Origin: Spongorhabdus nitratireducens
GTDB lineage: Bacteria > Pseudomonadota > Gammaproteobacteria > Pseudomonadales > Endozoicomonadaceae
Length of the DNA: 64,000 nucleotides
Reading direction: 5' to 3'
Assembly: GCA_947387575.1 (NCBI GenBank)
Contig: CANDOC010000007.1
Span: 186,001-250,000 of the forward strand
This document shows, one piece after another, positions 1 to 8,655 of this stretch (positions within the stretch are counted from its first letter, which is position 1; each line of letters starts with the position of its first letter). The notes beneath the pieces are model-generated. The model ran no database searches. It saw nothing but the letters and a program-made list of their open reading frames with translations, and was not told where the DNA came from. Both the position numbers and the translations under genes were made by a program.

Positions 1-74
1 TCTGATTTCGGGACAAATGTCAGGGCAACAGACGCAGGACATGCCGGATTAATAAAATTCGAGGGGGGAAACAC

Positions 75-1583
75 ATGAAGCAGTTATCAGCGTTTGATTC
101 TGCGATCATGAGCATGGAGACAGGCACCACACCGATGCACCTGTCGAGCCTTGCTATTTACGATCAAAGCACTATTCCCGGTGGGGACAAGCTGCGCTTT
201 AAATCCATCATTCAGCACTTTACCAGCCGTATTCACAAGATACCGCAACTGCGTAACCGCTTTGTGGAGGTTCCATTCGGGCTGGATTATCCCTATTGGA
301 TTGCTGATCCGGATTTCGATATTGAATTTCACCTGCGCCACATTGCCCTGCCGGAGCCAGGCGACTGGCGTCAGCTTTGTATTCAGGCAGCCCGGATCAA
401 TGCCAGACCATTGGATATGAGTCGTCCACCGTGGGAAGTCTACATTATTGGCGGGCTGGATAACGTCAAGGATCTGCCCAGTGGCTGCTTTGCCATGATT
501 CTGAAAGTGCATCAGTCTCTGGTTGACTGTGATGCGGCTCAGGGTCTGATTGCTGCTCTGCATGATCTTGATCCGACTACACCGCCGCCGCAAATGACTC
601 AGCCTTGGGTTGTTGACCGGGTTCCGACGTCTGTGGAGTTACTGGCTCGCGCAACGGTCAACCGGCCCAAACGTCTGATGCAGGCAGGTAAAGTGGTTGC
701 CAGATATTCTCCGGCGCTGGTTAAAGCCAGTGCCCGCCGGCTGTTTTCAAGCAAGGGTTGCTCTATCGGTATGGCACCCCATACCCGGTTCAACGACAAG
801 GTATCACCACACCGCGTCTTTGAATCTGCCGAGCTGGAACTGAAAGAGTTTAAGCAGCTGATCGGTATCGCACCGGAATTTACCCTGACAGATCTGGTCA
901 GTGGTGTGATTTCCGGTGCCCTGCGGCGATATCTGGCCGACAAGGGTGAGCTGCCTCAAAAATCACTCAATGCCATGCTGCCGTTTACAGTTAAAACTCA
1001 CGAGCACCGGATTAAAGGTGACGCAGCAACATCCTTTATCTGCCCCAAGCTGTACACCAATATTGCCGACGTTCGTGAACGATTGCAGATGATCAGCATC
1101 GCCAGTGAACATGGCAGACAAAATACGTCAGCGCTGGGCGGCAAAGAGGTCGAAGACGCTTCCGTGTTGTTGCCAAACACGGTGTTTAACCTGATGGTTC
1201 GCACCGCATCACGCTATAACGCAGCCAACCATGTGCGCCCTCCGTTTAATACGGTGATTGCCAATGTTGCCGGTCCGCAGATTCCCTTGTATATGGCAGG
1301 TTCAAAGCTGTTGCGATTCTATGCAACCGGCCCCTGCTGGGAAACTGTCGGCCTGACACATCTGGTTTATGGCTACAACGGCAAGCTGACGATCAGTATT
1401 ACCAGCTGCCGGGAAATGTTGCCCGATCCTTCTTTCTATGTTGAATGCCTGGAAGAGTCTTTCAGGGAAATTCAGAAGGCACTAACCATGCCTGAAAAGG
1501 AAATCAGGCCTGAACGTGAAGTTGTACCGATCCGAATCAAAAATGCAGACAACGATAGCAAAAATGAGGCAATTGACGTCTGA
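75..1583 (+). CDS. WS/DGAT-family acyltransferase (wax ester synthase/diacylglycerol acyltransferase) with altered active-site motif
   Basis: The protein has 502 residues, about the usual length for this family, which esterifies fatty alcohols or diacylglycerol with acyl-CoA to make wax esters or triacylglycerol at the membrane. Family landmarks are the N-terminal LSAFDSAIMSMET segment, PPWEVYII near residue 120, and the C-terminal ANVAGPQIPLYMAG block. The catalytic HHxxxDG motif reads HQSLVDC at residues 146-152, so the second (catalytic) His is Gln and the Gly is Cys. Known family chemistry predicts weak or lost acyltransferase activity, or a changed role. A GAGGGG ribosome site lies 8-13 bases before the ATG. 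A phasin gene follows on the same strand about 120 bp downstream, suggesting a link to storage granules. Family assignment is firm; enzymatic activity is doubtful. Confidence 0.85.
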   Translation: MKQLSAFDSAIMSMETGTTPMHLSSLAIYDQSTIPGGDKLRFKSIIQHFTSRIHKIPQLRNRFVEVPFGLDYPYWIADPDFDIEFHLRHIALPEPGDWRQLCIQAARINARPLDMSRPPWEVYIIGGLDNVKDLPSGCFAMILKVHQSLVDCDAAQGLIAALHDLDPTTPPPQMTQPWVVDRVPTSVELLARATVNRPKRLMQAGKVVARYSPALVKASARRLFSSKGCSIGMAPHTRFNDKVSPHRVFESAELELKEFKQLIGIAPEFTLTDLVSGVISGALRRYLADKGELPQKSLNAMLPFTVKTHEHRIKGDAATSFICPKLYTNIADVRERLQMISIASEHGRQNTSALGGKEVEDASVLLPNTVFNLMVRTASRYNAANHVRPPFNTVIANVAGPQIPLYMAGSKLLRFYATGPCWETVGLTHLVYGYNGKLTISITSCREMLPDPSFYVECLEESFREIQKALTMPEKEIRPEREVVPIRIKNADNDSKNEAIDV

Positions 1584-1700
1584 TTGATCTGGATCGCTGG
1601 GAATATTCTTGCACATCAATACCATAAACGTACGTTTGTGCTAGAATGGCGATCGTTGGCTTCCATGGTCAACGACATTTTATTGAGGGGGACTTATAAA

Positions 1701-2030
1701 ATGTACGATAAAATCTGGCTGGCCGGTCTGGGTGCCTACTCTCGCTATGAAAAGCTGGGCAAAGATGGCAAGAAGCTGTTCGAAGAGCTGGTAGAAGACG
1801 GCGAAGCCGTTCGCGAACGCGCTACCGGTAAAATCGACGAGCTGAAAGATGCAGCCAAAGACAAGGTTCAGGACAACATCAGCCGCATCAAGGAGCTGTT
1901 GAACCTGGAAAGCAACTCCACTTCTGACGACATCAAAGAGCTGACTGCTCAGGTTGAAGAACTGAATGTTGCTGTTAAGGCTCTGGCTCAGGCCAAGCCA
2001 GCTGCTGCTCGCAAGACCAGCGCTTCCTGA
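1701..2030 (+). CDS. Phasin family protein (PhaF/PhaI-type granule-associated protein)
   Basis: This is a 109-residue, highly charged, all-helical protein beginning MYDKIWLAGLGAYSRYEKLG, the typical start of PhaI/PhaF phasins (family PF05597, from memory). Phasins coat polyhydroxyalkanoate or other lipid inclusions and control their size. A leucine/valine heptad pattern (ELTAQVEELNVAVKALA) near the C-terminus suggests a short coiled coil, and the tail AKPAAARKTSAS is Ala/Lys rich as in PhaF tails, though much shorter. I chose the ATG at 1701 because GAGGGGGAC stands just upstream and homology begins there. The open frame extends 117 bases further upstream, but that part has no phasin character. 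A strong hairpin terminator follows directly. Confidence 0.85.
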   Translation: MYDKIWLAGLGAYSRYEKLGKDGKKLFEELVEDGEAVRERATGKIDELKDAAKDKVQDNISRIKELLNLESNSTSDDIKELTAQVEELNVAVKALAQAKPAAARKTSAS

Positions 2031-2047
2031 TTACAGTTTTCAACTGT

Positions 2048-2087
2048 AAAAAAAGCCGAACCTGAAAATCCAGCGTTCGGCTTTTTT
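2048..2087. terminator. Bidirectional Rho-independent terminator after the phasin gene
   Basis: AAAAAGCCGAAC at 2050-2061 pairs with GTTCGGCTTTTT at 2075-2086, with a 13-nt loop. The A-run and T-run on either side make it usable by the phasin gene (+) and by the converging Na/phosphate cotransporter gene (-). Confidence 0.85.
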
Positions 2088-2120
2088 GTTAGATCGCTTT
2101 TATAAAATAAATTCCAGCGT

Positions 2121-3956
2121 TTACTCCTGCTCCTGCATCCGGGACTGGAACCCGGTATAAGCATTGGCTTCATACAATCCGACTTCTTCACTGACACCAG
2201 TCAGAATCGCCACGGCGCTATCAATCAAGCTGGTGCAGGCGTCATGTATATGAGCACTGTCATTCAGCAGCGAGCTGGCAATATAGGAGTCAACCTGCCG
2301 CCCACGCAATAATTCGTTGAGCCGGTTATTGGTTTGAGTATCCTGCCGGTGCAGAACCCGCTTCAGGCGCCGGGCCCGGGACAGAATCTCATCATGCTTG
2401 CGGCCTACACCCAGTTCATCAATCTGCTTCAGGACTCTGGCCACTCGCAGACGTAGCAGATTGTATTGTTCTCTTACCTGGCGGTTATCCGACTTCACAT
2501 GTTCGCCAACATTTTCATAAATCAGTGCGACCTGCTTGATAGACTGTACAAAACCCCGGCTGGCAACCTTGATAGCAAATAGCTGAGAAGCCTGTTTGGG
2601 TGTCATCCGACCTTCCAGCGTGCCGGCAAAACGAATGATATCGGCATAAACACCTTTCACATGGCGCTGATACAACTCGTCAATGGTCCAGTCCTGCTGT
2701 GGACGGACCCAGTTATTCACAAGCTCTTCCAGATCATCCGATTCCCGCAGTTTTTCACCCGAGAGATAAATGGCATAACTGATAATTTCCAGTGTGTTGC
2801 GATAAAGGTGGGCACACTCTTTCCGCATTGCCCGCAACGCAGCGTCGGGATAGCTGAACACAGCACGATTGAGATAGTAGGCTCGTTCAAAAGCACTGGT
2901 CCGGGTTTCATGTTCCAGATCGAGCAGTTCACGGCTGTCACTCTTGTCGAACAAGCTGTCGAGCCAGGCCACCATTACCTTGAAGAAAGGCAGAATCAGA
3001 AGCACCCCCATAATATTGAAAATACTATGGAACACCGCCAGCTTCAGCGTGTAATCCTGATCATCAATCGACATCAGGCTGGAAATACTATCCACAGCCA
3101 GAATCAGCTGTGGCAGGAATGTGACAGCGGTAACCGCCGTCACCACATTAAAGATCAAATGCGCTGCAGCCAGGCGCTTGCCTTCGGCACTGGCACTTAA
3201 AGCCCCCAGAACAGCGGTCACCGTAGTACCAATATTTGAGCCAATCGCCACTGCAATCGCATTGGTATAGCTCAGGTTTCCGGCAATCAGGGCAGAGAAC
3301 ACCAACACCATCGTGGCATTGGTTGACTGCATGATAACGGTCGCAGCCAGTCCAATAAAAATGTAGATAAGAACACCTGCCAGCCCCTCCATCTGGAATC
3401 TGGCCAAATCAAGTTCACTGCTGAAGGCTTCAAACCCATCTTTCATATAGTGGATGCCGAGCAGGAGGAAGCCGACACCCAGCAGCAGGTAGCCTAAACC
3501 GGAAATTTTTTTGCCAGACTGAAATTTGAGCATCAGCCCCAACACCAGCATCGGCATGGCATAGGCTGACAGCTTGATTTTCAAACCGAACAGCGCCACC
3601 AGCCAGGCACCGGCAGTACTACCAATATTGGCCCCGAGCACAATACCAATACCCTGATTCAGCTTGATCAGCCCGGCACTCAGGAAGGAAATAATGATGA
3701 CGGATACCAGCGAGCTGGACTGTAACAGTGCAGTGCTGAAAACCCCGAAGCTGACACTTTTCCACAGTTTATCCGTGGTACGGTGCAGCAGTTTTTCCAG
3801 CAGGCCTCCGGTAAATACCTTGAAGCCCTGCTCCAGATAAACCATGCCCAACAGGAAAATCGCGATGCCTGCCGCAATAACACTGAACTCAGGACTGATC
3901 CAGAAACCATAGACCAGCAGAATAGAGATGGATGGTAGAAACAGTTTATTGAGCAT
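2121..3956 (-). CDS. Na+/phosphate cotransporter family protein (NptA/YjbB type) with PhoU-like C-terminal domain
   Basis: The protein has 611 residues. The N-terminal half is a polytopic membrane domain made of two inverted Na/Pi-cotransporter repeats. Each contains the family signature: LLQSSSLVSV with Gln79, and MQSTNATMV with Gln210, accompanied by GANIGSTAGA and GSNIGTTVTA. The C-terminal ~270 residues are charged and helical, resembling the PhoU-like domain common in bacterial members. The predicted role is sodium-coupled phosphate uptake or efflux across the inner membrane. It is divergent from the H-NS-like gene across a 346-bp gap, and three tandem 15-bp repeats sit 33-77 bp before its start. 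Transport direction cannot be told from sequence. Confidence 0.9.
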   Translation of the reverse strand: MLNKLFLPSISILLVYGFWISPEFSVIAAGIAIFLLGMVYLEQGFKVFTGGLLEKLLHRTTDKLWKSVSFGVFSTALLQSSSLVSVIIISFLSAGLIKLNQGIGIVLGANIGSTAGAWLVALFGLKIKLSAYAMPMLVLGLMLKFQSGKKISGLGYLLLGVGFLLLGIHYMKDGFEAFSSELDLARFQMEGLAGVLIYIFIGLAATVIMQSTNATMVLVFSALIAGNLSYTNAIAVAIGSNIGTTVTAVLGALSASAEGKRLAAAHLIFNVVTAVTAVTFLPQLILAVDSISSLMSIDDQDYTLKLAVFHSIFNIMGVLLILPFFKVMVAWLDSLFDKSDSRELLDLEHETRTSAFERAYYLNRAVFSYPDAALRAMRKECAHLYRNTLEIISYAIYLSGEKLRESDDLEELVNNWVRPQQDWTIDELYQRHVKGVYADIIRFAGTLEGRMTPKQASQLFAIKVASRGFVQSIKQVALIYENVGEHVKSDNRQVREQYNLLRLRVARVLKQIDELGVGRKHDEILSRARRLKRVLHRQDTQTNNRLNELLRGRQVDSYIASSLLNDSAHIHDACTSLIDSAVAILTGVSEEVGLYEANAYTGFQSRMQEQE

Positions 3957-3988
3957 ATCCTTGCGCCAATCTCCCTGCGCCTCTTATT

Positions 3989-4033
3989 CCATATATGAAA
4001 GCTCCATACATGAAAGCTTCATATCCGGAAGCT
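3989..4033 (-). repeat. Three tandem 15-bp repeats upstream of the Na/phosphate cotransporter
   Basis: The contiguous units on the plus strand are CCATATATGAAAGCT (3989-4003), CCATACATGAAAGCT (4004-4018) and TCATATCCGGAAGCT (4019-4033). Read toward the transporter gene, each unit begins AGCTTTCAT or a variant. The CTTTCAT heptamers recall half-sites of a Pho box, but the 15-bp period differs from the usual 11 bp. A cis-regulatory array is likely; the bound protein is unknown. Confidence 0.6.
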
Positions 4034-4302
4034 ATTTGAGCCTCTAACGGATACAGGACTCAATAAGAATAATGCTAGTACAAATGACCAGCCATGCCGA
4101 TAATTACCCTCTTAATTAAGACTTATCGTGCCAAAGTAACAGTTATTTTAATAACTTATTAAAACAATCACTTTACGTTTTATTGTTAGCCCCTATTAAA
4201 GGGGGGGTTCAGGAGTGAAACAAAAAAATCTTTTGTTAAAAATTGCTGCAATCATTCCTATTTACTAGAATTCCTGCTGCCGATTCATAACAGGTTTATA
4301 AG
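4034..4302. other. AT-rich intergenic region between the cotransporter and H-NS-like genes
   Basis: No gene is visible in this stretch. It is strongly A/T-rich with runs such as TTATTTTAATAACTTATTAAAAC, and must hold the divergent promoters. Such DNA is the preferred target of H-NS-type proteins, so autoregulation of the adjacent H-NS-like gene is plausible. No single promoter stands out. Confidence 0.5.
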
Positions 4303-4731
4303 ATGAATATTTTTGAAGAAGTCATTCACCGCCTTGGAAGTAAAACCCGTATTCGGTCGCTATTTAAGGATGTTCATCTCGAAGACATGGAAAGTATGAT
4401 TTCAAGAATGAACGAAGTTCTTGAGGAAAAGTACCAGCACAGGAAGAAAGAAGAACTACGCCGTCAGGAAAAACAAAATAGTATTGAAGAAATCAAGAAA
4501 GTGATGGCCCATCACGGACTGACACTGGACGATTTTGGGGATAACCCTGAAAAAGCCACCGTTCCGGCACGTAAAAAACGGAACATCAAAAAATTTACCT
4601 TCGAGTATGTTGACCAGGCTGGCGATACTGTCCAGTGGCATGGTTCAACCACTGGACGTCTTCCCAAGGACTTTCAGGTCTATCTGGAAAAAAGCGGCAA
4701 GAAACGCACTGACTGCGTTGTGGAACAATAA
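4303..4731 (+). CDS. H-NS family nucleoid-associated protein (divergent)
   Basis: This 142-residue protein has the two-part H-NS layout. The N-terminal helical, charged oligomerisation region (about residues 1-70, with MNEVLEEKYQHRKKEELRRQ) is followed by a basic linker (ARKKRNIKK). The C-terminal DNA-binding domain is FTFEYVDQAGDTVQWHG followed by GRLPKDFQVYLEKSGK. The conserved Y-D-G-W-G-GR-P pattern matches H-NS/StpA C-termini. The AT-hook-like QGR loop reads TTGR here, so it is a divergent member. H-NS proteins silence AT-rich, often horizontally acquired DNA. The gene stands alone behind an AT-rich upstream region. The family call is good; which paralogue it is remains unclear. Confidence 0.8.
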   Translation: MNIFEEVIHRLGSKTRIRSLFKDVHLEDMESMISRMNEVLEEKYQHRKKEELRRQEKQNSIEEIKKVMAHHGLTLDDFGDNPEKATVPARKKRNIKKFTFEYVDQAGDTVQWHGSTTGRLPKDFQVYLEKSGKKRTDCVVEQ

Positions 4732-4850
4732 GCGCAATTCGATAACAGATTCTGCCCGACAGGATATTTAATACCCATACGGCCCGGAATCACTAAAGCT
4801 CCAGGACTTCCATAACTACAGGCAATCAGTGCCATCCCATATGCCCGTCA

Positions 4851-5876
4851 TCACAGTGACAGCTTATCGGAAATAAACCGGAAAAAATCGTTGCGCGTTT
4901 CAGATGTTTCATTCACAAGATGATGTCCTGCGCCCGGCAAAATCAAAATGTCGGGTGCAGCATACAACCGCTTCAGGACTTCCATATTGTGACGCCAATC
5001 GACAGTAGAATCATTGTCTCCCTGAACAACCGCTGGATGGTATGGGCTTTGAAAAGCCAGATGCTCGATTTTTTTAATCCAGTTTCTTAAAGCACCAACC
5101 CAACTGACCGGCACAACCCGGCTTTGCAGTGGATCCATGCCCCTTACAAACTTTTTGAAATTTTCATCCCGGGTGTTGTTACCAAACTTTCTTGGGACTG
5201 CTTTTATCAGTTTATTAACCAGCAAATATTGCAGTGCGGCTTTTTTCCAGTGAACAGGTCTTACCAGCGGAGAAAGCAGAATTACTTCTTTTATCGGGCT
5301 GCTTTCCGGCTTAATTTCTTCATGTGTAAGATAATCAGTAATTATTGCTCCACCGGTACTTTGTCCCATCAAATACCAAGGCTCAGGTAACTGCTGTCGG
5401 GATAAATCGAGAATGGATTTCAATACCTTCCGGTATTCACTAAAACAGTCGATAGCTACCCGGGCACCTGATGAAATCCCATGCCCCGGCAAATCATAGG
5501 CTAATACCGTAAAGCCCTGCTCCAGCCAGAAACGAAAGGCATGCCCATATAACCCACAATGATCATAGTAACCGTGAAGCACAAAAACAGTGCCCTTACT
5601 GTGGGCAGGTTGAAACAGGTTTACGGCAATACGATAGCCTTCAAGCTCAAGCCAGCCTGATTTCTGGCTCACACCCCCTATCTGTTCACCCAGATCAATC
5701 TGGTAGTAGCGTTGATAAGCCGCAATTTCCTCGCATACCTCCCGGGTTTGCTCAAACTCGAAGGGCGGCAATAAGGGAGACAGACGCTCAAATGAAAAAT
5801 CAGGCGCATCGGGAGACAGTGAGGCAACAACTCGAGGCATAGCAAGGCTTCCAGCCAGAAGTAAAAACAGAAACAA
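4851..5876 (-). CDS. Alpha/beta hydrolase, lysophospholipase/monoacylglycerol lipase (PldB-like)
   Basis: The 341-residue serine hydrolase has an N-terminal hydrophobic segment (FLFLLLAGSLAM) that may be a signal peptide or membrane anchor. The fold is marked by VFVLHGYYDHCGLY (oxyanion region, near residue 100), the nucleophile elbow MGQSTGGA (Ser173), the acid motif QGDNDSTV (probably Asp289) and the His motif GAGHHLVNE (His318). The DLPGHGIS strand-loop is typical of the monoglyceride lipase/lysophospholipase group (Hydrolase_4). It probably releases fatty acids from lysolipids or monoglycerides. It forms a single-gene unit, with the fba terminator about 75 bp upstream. The exact substrate is unknown. 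Confidence 0.8.
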   Translation of the reverse strand: MFLFLLLAGSLAMPRVVASLSPDAPDFSFERLSPLLPPFEFEQTREVCEEIAAYQRYYQIDLGEQIGGVSQKSGWLELEGYRIAVNLFQPAHSKGTVFVLHGYYDHCGLYGHAFRFWLEQGFTVLAYDLPGHGISSGARVAIDCFSEYRKVLKSILDLSRQQLPEPWYLMGQSTGGAIITDYLTHEEIKPESSPIKEVILLSPLVRPVHWKKAALQYLLVNKLIKAVPRKFGNNTRDENFKKFVRGMDPLQSRVVPVSWVGALRNWIKKIEHLAFQSPYHPAVVQGDNDSTVDWRHNMEVLKRLYAAPDILILPGAGHHLVNETSETRNDFFRFISDKLSL

Positions 5877-5950
5877 CCATGTCAGGACTCAGCTCGCTGC
5901 TTCCATTACGGTGTTTTTATAAAGGCAGCATACCGTGAATCACAAATATA

Positions 5951-5980
5951 AAAAGGGCGGTATAAAACCGCCCTTCTCTC
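5951..5980 (-). terminator. Rho-independent terminator of the fba transcript
   Basis: GGGCGG (5955-5960) pairs with CCGCCC (5968-5973) around a TATAAAA loop. Read on the minus strand, the stem is followed by TTTTTATATTT. The tkt terminator at 12270 has the same loop and a nearly identical stem. Confidence 0.8.
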
Positions 5981-6034
5981 CGCGCAACAAGCTGCACAAT
6001 AAAAGTACTGTGCAATTAATTTATTGCCGAATGT

Positions 6035-7111
6035 TTACAGCACGTCAACGCTGTTCAGGTCACGGTGAGCCTGTTCCAGACGCTCAACCATGGAAGCCTG
6101 ACCGGCACGCAGCCATACACGCGGGTCGTAGAACTTCTTGTTCGGCTTGTCAGCACCTTCCGGGTTGCCCAGCTGGCCCTGCAGGTAAGCTTCTTTCTCT
6201 TTGTAGTAGTTCAGAACACCTTCCCAGGTCGCCCACTGAGTGTCAGTGTCGATGTTCATCTTCACTACACCGTAGGACACTGCTTCGCGGATCTCTTCCA
6301 GAGTAGAGCCAGAACCACCGTGGAATACGAAGTCCAGGGTCTTTTCGGCCAGACCGAACTTCTCGGAGCAATACTTCTGGGAGTTGTCCAGAATCTTCGG
6401 AGTCAGTTGAACGTTACCCGGCTTGTATACGCCGTGTACGTTACCGAAGGAAGCAGCGATGGTGAAACGCGGGCTGATCGCGCTCAGAACTTCATAAGCG
6501 TAAGCCACATCTTCCGGCTGGGTGTACAGCAGGGAGCTGTCCATATCGGTGTTATCCACACCATCTTCCTCACCACCGGTGCAGCCCAGTTCGATTTCCA
6601 GCGTCATGTCCATCTTGGACATGCGCTTCAGATACTCGGCACAGGTCTGGATGTTTTCTTCCAGAGACTCTTCGGACAGGTCGATCATGTGAGAGGAGAA
6701 CAGCGGCTTGCCATTCTGCTTGAAGAACTCTTCACCAGCGTCCAGCAGAGCATCGATCCACGGCAGGAGCTTGCGGGCAGCGTGGTCAGTGTGCAGGATT
6801 ACCGGGATACCGTAGGCTTCAGCAACAGCGTGAACGTACTTGGCACCGGCAATGGCACCCAGGGCACCGGCAGGACCTTCAGTCTTCAGACCTTTACCGG
6901 AGAAGTAGGAAGCACCACCGTTAGAGAACTGAACGATAACCGGAGACTTCACCTTGGCGGCAGCTTCCAGTACACCGTTGATGGAGTCAGTACCGACAAC
7001 GTTGACAGCCGGCAGCGCGAAGTTGTTGGCCTTGGCGATTTCAAAAACTTTCTGAACGTCGTCACCGGTGATAACGCCAGGCTTTACTGCATCAAGAATC
7101 TTCTGGGACAT
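6035..7111 (-). CDS. fba: Class II fructose-bisphosphate aldolase
   Basis: The protein has 358 residues, the length of E. coli FbaA, and matches that enzyme along its whole length. It reversibly splits fructose-1,6-bisphosphate into DHAP and glyceraldehyde-3-phosphate in the cytosol. Visible class II zinc-enzyme motifs are HTDHAARKLLPW (metal and catalytic region), SSHMIDLSEESLEENI, LEIELGCTGGEEDGVDN, NVHGVYKPGN, FVFHGGSGST and MNIDTDTQWA. It follows pgk and epd on the same strand, as in many gammaproteobacteria. Codon choice is strongly biased (GCT, CGT, GGT, CTG), consistent with very high expression. Confidence 0.97.
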   Translation of the reverse strand: MSQKILDAVKPGVITGDDVQKVFEIAKANNFALPAVNVVGTDSINGVLEAAAKVKSPVIVQFSNGGASYFSGKGLKTEGPAGALGAIAGAKYVHAVAEAYGIPVILHTDHAARKLLPWIDALLDAGEEFFKQNGKPLFSSHMIDLSEESLEENIQTCAEYLKRMSKMDMTLEIELGCTGGEEDGVDNTDMDSSLLYTQPEDVAYAYEVLSAISPRFTIAASFGNVHGVYKPGNVQLTPKILDNSQKYCSEKFGLAEKTLDFVFHGGSGSTLEEIREAVSYGVVKMNIDTDTQWATWEGVLNYYKEKEAYLQGQLGNPEGADKPNKKFYDPRVWLRAGQASMVERLEQAHRDLNSVDVL

Positions 7112-7187
7112 GGTTAAATCCTGTTTTCACTAAATTCAGTCAGAGAACCAATAAAAAAGGGACGTGCACAACGTCCCTTTTCTTCAA

Positions 7188-8351
7188 TTACTTCGCACGC
7201 TCTTCCAGCATGGCAACGGCCGGCAGTTTCTTGCCTTCCACGTACTCGAGGAACGCACCGCCACCGGTAGAAATGTAGGATACCTGCTCCTTGATGCCGT
7301 ACTTGTCGACAGCCGCCAGGGTGTCACCACCACCGGCAATGGAGAACGCCGGAGATTCAGCGATTGCCAGAGACATAGCCTTGGTGCCTTCGCCGAACTG
7401 GTCGAATTCAAATACACCAACCGGGCCGTTCCATACGATAGTACGGGCATCTTTCAGGATGTTGGCGAACAGCTCGGAAGTCTGGGGACCAACGTCAAAG
7501 ATCATTTCGTCTTCGGCAACGTCGTCAGCCATTTTGATCACAGCCGGCTCGTTCTCATCGAATTTCTTACCCACAACCACGTCGATCGGCAGCGGAATGT
7601 CGCACTTTTCCATCAGGGCTTTAGCCTGAGGAATCAGATCTTTTTCGTACAGAGACTTGCCAACCGGCTTGCCAGCAGCCGCCAGGAAGGTGTTGGCAAT
7701 ACCGCCACCCACGATCAGCTGGTCGCAAACTTCAGACAGGGATTCCAGTACGGTCAGCTTGGTGGAAACCTTGGAACCGCCAACAATGGCAGTCATCGGC
7801 TTGGCCGGAGCATCGAGCGCCTTGGCCAGTGCATCCAGCTCACCCTGCAGCAGCGGGCCGGCACAGGCAACCGGAGCATACTGACCAACACCGTGGGTAG
7901 AAGCCTGGGCGCGGTGAGCGGTACCAAAAGCATCCATCACGTAAACGTCACACAGGGCAGCCATCTTGCGGGACAGTTCTTCGTTGTTCTTCTTTTCACC
8001 AGCGTTGAAGCGAACGTTTTCCAGAATAACCAGTTCGCCTTCAGCCACTTCAAAGTCGCCGTCCAACCAGTCCTTGATCAGGCGAACTTCACGACCCAGC
8101 AGGTTACCGATGTAGTCAGCAACCGGCTTCAGGGAGAATGCTTCGTCGTATTCACCTTCAGTCGGACGACCCAGGTGGGAAGTAGCCATCACACGGGCAC
8201 CGCTTTCCAGCGCGTGCTTGATAGTCGGCAGAGAGGCCAGAATTCGGGCGTCGCTGGTTACCTTGCCATCTTTTACCGGCACGTTGAGATCTTCACGGAT
8301 CAGTACCCGCTTTCCGGACAGATCCAGCTCGGTCATTTTGACGACGGTCAT
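7188..8351 (-). CDS. pgk: Phosphoglycerate kinase
   Basis: The 387-residue protein, the same length as the E. coli enzyme, makes ATP from 1,3-bisphosphoglycerate in glycolysis. Motifs are [11 protein letters not shown] at the N-terminus, [10 protein letters not shown], the nucleotide-site [19 protein letters not shown] hinge region and the C-terminal [17 protein letters not shown] chose the ATG at 8351 ([14 protein letters not shown]), preceded by GAGGAAATTGCACTT. A longer in-frame extension upstream has no family similarity. It lies between epd and fba. The 304-bp gap to epd suggests it has its own promoter. Confidence 0.97.
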   Translation of the reverse strand: MTVVKMTELDLSGKRVLIREDLNVPVKDGKVTSDARILASLPTIKHALESGARVMATSHLGRPTEGEYDEAFSLKPVADYIGNLLGREVRLIKDWLDGDFEVAEGELVILENVRFNAGEKKNNEELSRKMAALCDVYVMDAFGTAHRAQASTHGVGQYAPVACAGPLLQGELDALAKALDAPAKPMTAIVGGSKVSTKLTVLESLSEVCDQLIVGGGIANTFLAAAGKPVGKSLYEKDLIPQAKALMEKCDIPLPIDVVVGKKFDENEPAVIKMADDVAEDEMIFDVGPQTSELFANILKDARTIVWNGPVGVFEFDQFGEGTKAMSLAIAESPAFSIAGGGDTLAAVDKYGIKEQVSYISTGGGAFLEYVEGKKLPAVAMLEERAK

Positions 8352-8655
8352 AAGTGCAATTTCCTCGCGTAAGACAAGCCTTGCTGTTGTTCTGTGCCAT
8401 AAAACTCTGTTCTCATCAGATCGAAAATGAAAACAAAGTCGCTTCATTCATGGTTGTTTGCGGGGGATTTTGTTAATTCGATCAAAAGCTCACGACCTCA
8501 ATACAATTAACAACATTTGCAAAACAAACAGAACAGCAGAAAGGATTCAAAAGCTGCGCTACATTAGCATAAACTCAAATCAACCGGTATCCAGTAAATA
8601 CCCGTTATTGATATCAATTTGATTCAGACAAACTTTTGATCATATACCCTGTTGA
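8352..8655. other. Intergenic region between epd and pgk, with a 12-bp palindrome
   Basis: No gene is seen in these 304 bp. The stretch is A/T-rich with a run of CAAA/AACA motifs and probably carries a promoter for pgk-fba. A perfect palindrome ATTGATATCAAT lies at 8607-8618, near the end of epd. It may be an operator, but no regulator can be named. Confidence 0.4.
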
